Source of the DNA: Echinicola strongylocentroti
GTDB taxonomy: Bacteria > Bacteroidota > Bacteroidia > Cytophagales > Cyclobacteriaceae
DNA length: 64,000 nucleotides
Assembly: GCF_003260975.1 (NCBI RefSeq)
Contig: NZ_CP030041.1
Coordinates: 5,211,501-5,275,500, forward strand
Reading direction: 5' to 3'
In this document: positions 60,700-64,000 of the stretch, piece after piece
Layout: each line of letters starts with the position of its first letter
Position numbering within the stretch: the stretch's first letter is position 1
Position numbers and translations under genes: made by a program
The notes under the pieces: model-generated
What the model saw: only the letters and a program-made list of their open reading frames with translations
Database searches by the model: none
What the model was told of the DNA's origin: nothing

Positions 60700-61494
60700 A
60701 TGCTAAAACGGATATCAGTTTTATTATTTGCAGGCTTGTTCTTTTATAGCTGTGCCACTGTCCCGCTCAGTGGCAGGAAGCAGCTCAGCCTGGTAGACAA
60801 TTCGGAAGTCTTGCCTATGTCCTTCCAACAATATAATGAAGTAAAAGGTGAAAGTAAGGTAGTGACCGGCACGGAGGATGGCGAAAGTGTGGTGAGGGTC
60901 GGGAAACGTATTGCTTCGGCAGTAGAAAGATACCTCAATGACAACGGTCATGGAGAAATTTTGAATGGTTTTGAGTGGGAATTTAACCTTATTCAGGACG
61001 ATCAGGTAAATGCTTGGTGTATGCCAGGAGGTAAGGTGGCTTTTTATACAGGTATTATGCCTGTCTGTCAAGATGAAGCCGGTATAGCAGTGGTAATGGG
61101 ACATGAGGTGGCACACGCTATTGCCAGTCATGCCAGAGAGCGAATGTCCCAAGGGATGGTCGCCAATGGACTTCTTGGAGGAGTGCAGGCAGCCATGGGG
61201 CAAAATCCGACCTTGACAGAGTCGATCTTTATGCAGGCAGTCGGTATGGGCAGCCAAGTAGGTATGCTGAAATTCTCTAGAGACCAAGAGCTGGAAGCCG
61301 ATCAATTGGGATTGATCTTTATGGCAATGGCAGGATATGACCCTAGAGTGGCTCCTGAATTTTGGCAGCGAATGGAGGCCAAGTCCAGTGGTGAAGCTCC
61401 ACCCGAGTTCTTGTCTACCCACCCCGGGCCAAATCGAAGAATAGATGAGCTGAACAACCAAATGCCGGAGGCATTGAAATACTATAAGAACTGA
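60700..61494 (+). CDS. M48 family metalloprotease lipoprotein
   Basis: This is a 264-residue lipoprotein (lipobox FFYSC, Cys about 18). The zinc site is HEVAH (residues 135-139) with the third ligand in SRDQELEADQLGLIFMAMAGYDP. PLSGRKQLSLVD near the N-terminus and the C-terminal STHPGPNRRIDELN complete the BepA/LoiP-like M48 pattern. These periplasmic proteases act in outer-membrane protein quality control. It has no TPR domain. It stands alone and is followed by a terminator. Confidence 0.92.
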   Translation: MLKRISVLLFAGLFFYSCATVPLSGRKQLSLVDNSEVLPMSFQQYNEVKGESKVVTGTEDGESVVRVGKRIASAVERYLNDNGHGEILNGFEWEFNLIQDDQVNAWCMPGGKVAFYTGIMPVCQDEAGIAVVMGHEVAHAIASHARERMSQGMVANGLLGGVQAAMGQNPTLTESIFMQAVGMGSQVGMLKFSRDQELEADQLGLIFMAMAGYDPRVAPEFWQRMEAKSSGEAPPEFLSTHPGPNRRIDELNNQMPEALKYYKN

Positions 61495-61524
61495 TCCGCT
61501 CAAGGTGAAGATCACTGAATGGAG

Positions 61525-61558
61525 AAGCCAAAGCCTGAAAATGCTTTGGCTTTTTTTT
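61525..61558 (+). terminator. Intrinsic terminator after the M48 protease gene
   Basis: Perfect 10-base arms AAGCCAAAGC (61525-61534) and GCTTTGGCTT (61543-61552) with an 8-base loop are followed by a run of Ts. Confidence 0.9.
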
Positions 61559-61602
61559 ATGCGTTGATAAAAATATATGCATACCCGTAATGACACCAGT
61601 AC

Positions 61603-61702
61603 TCACAGAAACCACGGAAATCTCAGAAAAGTCTTCTTTCATTCTGGGTGTTCTGTGCGTTCCGTGAGAAATAAGACCTACTGGTAAGAAAGCGTATAAT
61701 TA
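61603..61702 (-). repeat. Intergenic repeat family 2, copy 2
   Basis: This is the reverse complement of the copy at 21373-21473: it starts CAGAAACCACGGAAATCTC and ends AAGAAAGCGTATAATTA, with most positions conserved. It lies between the M48 terminator and the beta-lactamase-like gene. Confidence 0.85.
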
Positions 61703-61791
61703 AATAAAAATATCACTGAAATCAGGGACGGTGATTGCTGGTTATTTTTGTTATTTGACACAGGAAGTTTAGAAATTAAAATTGATATGAA

Positions 61792-62727
61792 ATGAAGATA
61801 AACCAGCTGGTCTTGGTCGTTTTTATGGTGGGCAGTTCTTTCGCCTCTTTTGGCCAAAAATTAAAAGAAGATAAGAAGTTATTGGCAGGGTTAAATGTCC
61901 TGATGGAGGATTTTGAGGGGACAGCAGGAGTCTATGTGGAGCACCTTCCTTCCGGGAAATTTGCAGCGATCAATGCAGACACTGTTTTCCCGACGGCAAG
62001 TATTGTGAAGATTCCTATATTGGTTGGAGTTTTTGATAAGATCGAAAAGGGAGTACTGAGTTACCATGAACCGCTGGTATATAGGGATTCGCTCAAATAC
62101 GGCGGGTCAGGCTTGATGCAGTTTTTTGATGACAGTACCAAGACCGATCTCAGCACTTTGCTAGCCCTTATGATCACCTACAGTGACAATACCACCTCTC
62201 TTTGGAATCAAGCTTTGGCCGGTGGAGGGGAGACTATTAATCCGATTATGGATAAATACGGCATGGAGTTTACCCGCGTTAATTCCCGTACCCAGGGCAG
62301 GAAGGAGAACTGGGAAAAATACGGTTGGGGACAGACCACCCCTCGGGAAATGGCCACGTTACTCAAGAAGATCAGAAAAGGAGAAATCATCAGCCCAGCC
62401 GCTTCAGAACGCATGTACCGACTAATGACCAATGTGTACTATGATGATTACGCACTTTCGCAGATCCCTCCTTACATCCAGACGGCGGCCAAACAAGGAA
62501 TGGTCAATGCCTCTCGCTCCGAGCTGGTGATGGTCAACGCTCCCCATGGTGACTATGTGTTTTATATTGCTACTAAAAACAACAAAGATACCCGCTGGGA
62601 ACCTGACAATGCGTCTTGGGTGTTGGCCAGGGAAGTATCCGCTTTTTTATGGCAGTATTTTGAACCAAGGGATAACTGGAGGCCCGCTGAGGGAAGTGAG
62701 AAATATCATGAAGGATTAGCTTATTAG
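61792..62727 (+). CDS. Class A beta-lactamase-like serine hydrolase lacking the usual omega-loop glutamate
   Basis: This is a 311-residue exported protein (signal peptide about 1-21). It has the serine-beta-lactamase/PBP fold motifs: Ser70-x-x-Lys73 (TASIVKIP), Ser131-Asp132-Asn133 (YSDNTT) and Lys234-Gln-Gly (AAKQGMV). The general-base motif E-x-x-L-N of class A enzymes is absent; the region before TTPREMATLL reads NSRTQGRKENWEKYGWGQ. It may therefore act as a DD-peptidase, esterase or unrelated hydrolase rather than a good beta-lactamase. It is followed 2 bases later by a GNAT gene, so the two are co-transcribed. Confidence 0.85.
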   Translation: MKINQLVLVVFMVGSSFASFGQKLKEDKKLLAGLNVLMEDFEGTAGVYVEHLPSGKFAAINADTVFPTASIVKIPILVGVFDKIEKGVLSYHEPLVYRDSLKYGGSGLMQFFDDSTKTDLSTLLALMITYSDNTTSLWNQALAGGGETINPIMDKYGMEFTRVNSRTQGRKENWEKYGWGQTTPREMATLLKKIRKGEIISPAASERMYRLMTNVYYDDYALSQIPPYIQTAAKQGMVNASRSELVMVNAPHGDYVFYIATKNNKDTRWEPDNASWVLAREVSAFLWQYFEPRDNWRPAEGSEKYHEGLAY

Positions 62728-62729
62728 AG

Positions 62730-63170
62730 ATGAAAAAAATAGATGTTGAGTTGGTCAGTATCCAGTTTGGGGTGGAGAAGATGGATGTGACAGCTATCCA
62801 CCATTACCTATCCGAGATATCGTATTGGGCACGCGGAATCAGCTCGGACAAGGTAAAACTGTCCATAGAAAATTCTTTTTGTGCAGGAGCATTTTATGGG
62901 AACAAGCAGGTTGGTTTCGTAAGGGCTGTTACGGATTATTCCACCTTTGCTTGGATATCAGATGTATATGTCCTTGAGGAATTTGCAGGTGAGGGAATTG
63001 GAAAGAAAATGTTGGGTGAGTTTTTTGCCCAAGAGTGGTTTGGCGAAGTTCGAAGGATCATGCTGGCCACCAAAGATGCCCATTCGCTGTATGAGCAGTT
63101 TGACTTCACGGCACTTGACAGGCCAGAAATGCTTATGCAGGTGTTGAGCGATAAGTTTACACTTTTGTGA
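62730..63170 (+). CDS. GNAT family N-acetyltransferase
   Basis: This is a 146-residue acetyltransferase with the acetyl-CoA motif A VYVLEEFAGEGIGKKMLGEFFAQ (about 77-100), preceded by VGFVRAVTDYSTFAWISDV and followed by RIMLATKDAHSLYEQFDFTAL, the usual strand pair of the family. Spacing to the beta-lactamase-like gene is 2 bases, indicating an operon and possibly a linked role. The substrate is unknown. Confidence 0.9.
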   Translation: MKKIDVELVSIQFGVEKMDVTAIHHYLSEISYWARGISSDKVKLSIENSFCAGAFYGNKQVGFVRAVTDYSTFAWISDVYVLEEFAGEGIGKKMLGEFFAQEWFGEVRRIMLATKDAHSLYEQFDFTALDRPEMLMQVLSDKFTLL

Positions 63171-63240
63171 AAAAGAAGCTGTACCACTTTTAGAAAATCT
63201 GTCATTTTAAGTGGAAACAGCTCCTGTATTCTGTTAATTG

Positions 63241-63699
63241 CTAAGATTCCTGTACTTTGTAATTTCCAGGCACCAATCCAAATGACCTTACCATTCTGTT
63301 CCAAGAATTGATCTGAATGACTTCCAGCGTGAGCATGGCAATTTCAGCCTGACTGAAGTGTTTTTTTAGCTTGTCATGTATGGCGTCACTTTGTTGTTCG
63401 GACGGCATATGGGTGAGCAGTTCAGCAAACTCCAAAACCGCCTGCTCTTTAGCCGAATAATAAGGTGTTTCTCTCCAGGCAGTTAGCGATATCAACCGAA
63501 GTGGACTGTCCCCGGCATGGATCGCTTCCTTATAATGCATGTCAATACAATAGGCACAGCTATTGATCTGCGAAACCCTCATCTTGATCAAGCCTTTCAG
63601 CGTGGGAGGCAAGCCATTCTTGTCCAGATAGTTTTGTGTCTGTTTTAGTGATTCATAGAGCCCTTTGGGCAGGTCCTTTTGTGCAATGCGCTCTTTCAT
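63241..63699 (-). CDS. Carboxymuconolactone decarboxylase/AhpD-like protein
   Basis: This is a 152-residue alkylhydroperoxidase-like protein with the redox motif SCAYCIDMHYKEA (Cys48-x2-Cys51-x3-His55) and the family helix TPYYSAKEQAVLEFAELLT. It would act as a thiol peroxidase or peroxidase partner. It lies 37 bases downstream of a SigJ-like sigma factor gene on the same strand, an arrangement known in other bacteria, where the sigma factor gene is coupled to such peroxidase genes. Confidence 0.92.
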   Translation of the reverse strand: MKERIAQKDLPKGLYESLKQTQNYLDKNGLPPTLKGLIKMRVSQINSCAYCIDMHYKEAIHAGDSPLRLISLTAWRETPYYSAKEQAVLEFAELLTHMPSEQQSDAIHDKLKKHFSQAEIAMLTLEVIQINSWNRMVRSFGLVPGNYKVQES

Positions 63700-63736
63700 A
63701 CTATTAAGTTATTGGTCCTGCCCTAATGACACTCTT

Positions 63737-64000
63737 CTACTGATTATGTGACAGCTTGGGACGTTTTTTCTGCAGAAAAATCAACTTGTCAGGATTACGG
63801 ATAAAAAATATCTGGGCAACCCTGTTTCCGTCGAATACCATTACCTGGCAATTGATCACGCGGCCTTCAGGAGAAAGGTACAGCAAGGCCGGGGTATGGT
63901 TAATGGTAACTAATTGGATGGTAATGTGCTGGTAAAATTTTTTATATAGCCCTTGTAGCATAGCCATAACGTTGCTTTTTCCAAAGATTGGTTTGGTGCC
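63737..64000 (-). CDS. SigJ-like RNA polymerase sigma factor, C-terminal part
   Basis: The frame is open to the right window edge, so only the C-terminus (about 87 residues) is seen; the true start lies beyond 64000. The visible part (PIFGKSNVMAMLQGLYKKF, then HTPALLYLSPEGRVINCQVMVFDGNRVAQIFFIRNPDKL) is the SnoaL-like domain that SigJ-type ECF sigma factors carry after region 4. It is placed upstream of the AhpD-like gene. A free-standing SnoaL-like protein is a less likely reading. Confidence 0.78.
   Translation of the reverse strand, partial: GTKPIFGKSNVMAMLQGLYKKFYQHITIQLVTINHTPALLYLSPEGRVINCQVMVFDGNRVAQIFFIRNPDKLIFLQKKRPKLSHNQ

Noticed and set aside
1..64000. tRNA, rRNA, CRISPR array or prophage
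   Set aside because: I saw no cloverleaf with a CCA or TTCGA arm, no rRNA-like sequence, no regularly spaced repeats and no phage structural or integrase genes.

Overview
The window looks like chromosomal DNA of a free-living, polysaccharide-degrading Bacteroidota, most like the Cyclobacteriaceae (Echinicola, Cyclobacterium or Algoriphagus type). The evidence is two SusC/SusD outer-membrane pairs, a FecI/FecR-type sigma and anti-sigma pair, many Bacteroidota-style lipoproteins, start codons without Shine-Dalgarno sequences, and promoter elements of the TTG-N19-TAnnTTTG kind. The genus is inferred. I found no rRNA, tRNA, CRISPR array, prophage or complete insertion sequence.

Layout. 1-2980: the end of an L-serine dehydratase gene, then a TolC-type channel and a MacA/HlyD-type adaptor, closed by a strong terminator. 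3145-5877 (minus): a binding-protein-like protein without signal peptide, a secreted alpha/beta hydrolase and a yeast-type cytosine deaminase. 6271-8061: a 7TM histidine kinase. 8031-23099: an alpha-glucan utilisation locus with a sugar MFS transporter, GH31 alpha-glucosidase and LacI regulator on the minus strand, diverging from SusC, SusD and SusE, followed by class II fructose-bisphosphate aldolase and a GH13 lipoprotein. 23329-31474: a winged-helix regulator with its own operator-like promoter, then an ECF sigma / FecR / STN-SusC / SusD-like locus of unknown substrate with a small lipoprotein. 31475-32891: a long gene-free stretch with repeats. 32892-35203: a Tat-signal aminotransferase and an AEC transporter. 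36328-40025: a double-glycine peptide gene, a terminator, a HlyD adaptor and a C39-peptidase ABC exporter. 40400-44565: the oxidative pentose-phosphate operon rpiB-gnd-zwf-pgl. 44957-51305: a small GNAT, a Tat-signal Gfo/Idh/MocA oxidoreductase, an outer-membrane barrel, and an AraC regulator diverging from an SDR-SDR-aldo/keto reductase operon. 51622-64000: a mixture of housekeeping, lipoprotein, regulatory and peptidase genes, ending in an AhpD-like gene beside a truncated SigJ-like sigma factor gene.

How the genes fit together. In the glucan locus, the SusE and SusD lipoproteins would bind malto-oligosaccharides at the surface, SusC would import them under TonB power, and the GH13 lipoprotein would trim them. 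The MFS protein would carry the products into the cytoplasm, where the signal-less GH31 enzyme would release glucose. LacI would sense the sugar, and two operator-like half sites lie in the divergent lacI-susC spacer. The aldolase and the pentose-phosphate operon then handle the hexose. The peptide locus carries everything for cleavage and inner-membrane export of a leader peptide, but no modification enzyme, no TolC partner and no recognised immunity gene.

Most notable. (1) A family of intergenic inverted-repeat elements of about 175 bp has two nearly identical copies in opposite orientation (21090-21264 and 44749-44924) and at least four degenerate ones. (2) The double-glycine peptide is strongly acidic with LLGG repeats, and a perfect terminator separates it from its exporter genes. 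(3) An in-frame TAA in an SDR gene is followed by 14 more codons that complete the expected family C-terminus. (4) A promoter of the exact Bacteroidota form is embedded in a 7-bp-arm palindrome upstream of a winged-helix regulator.
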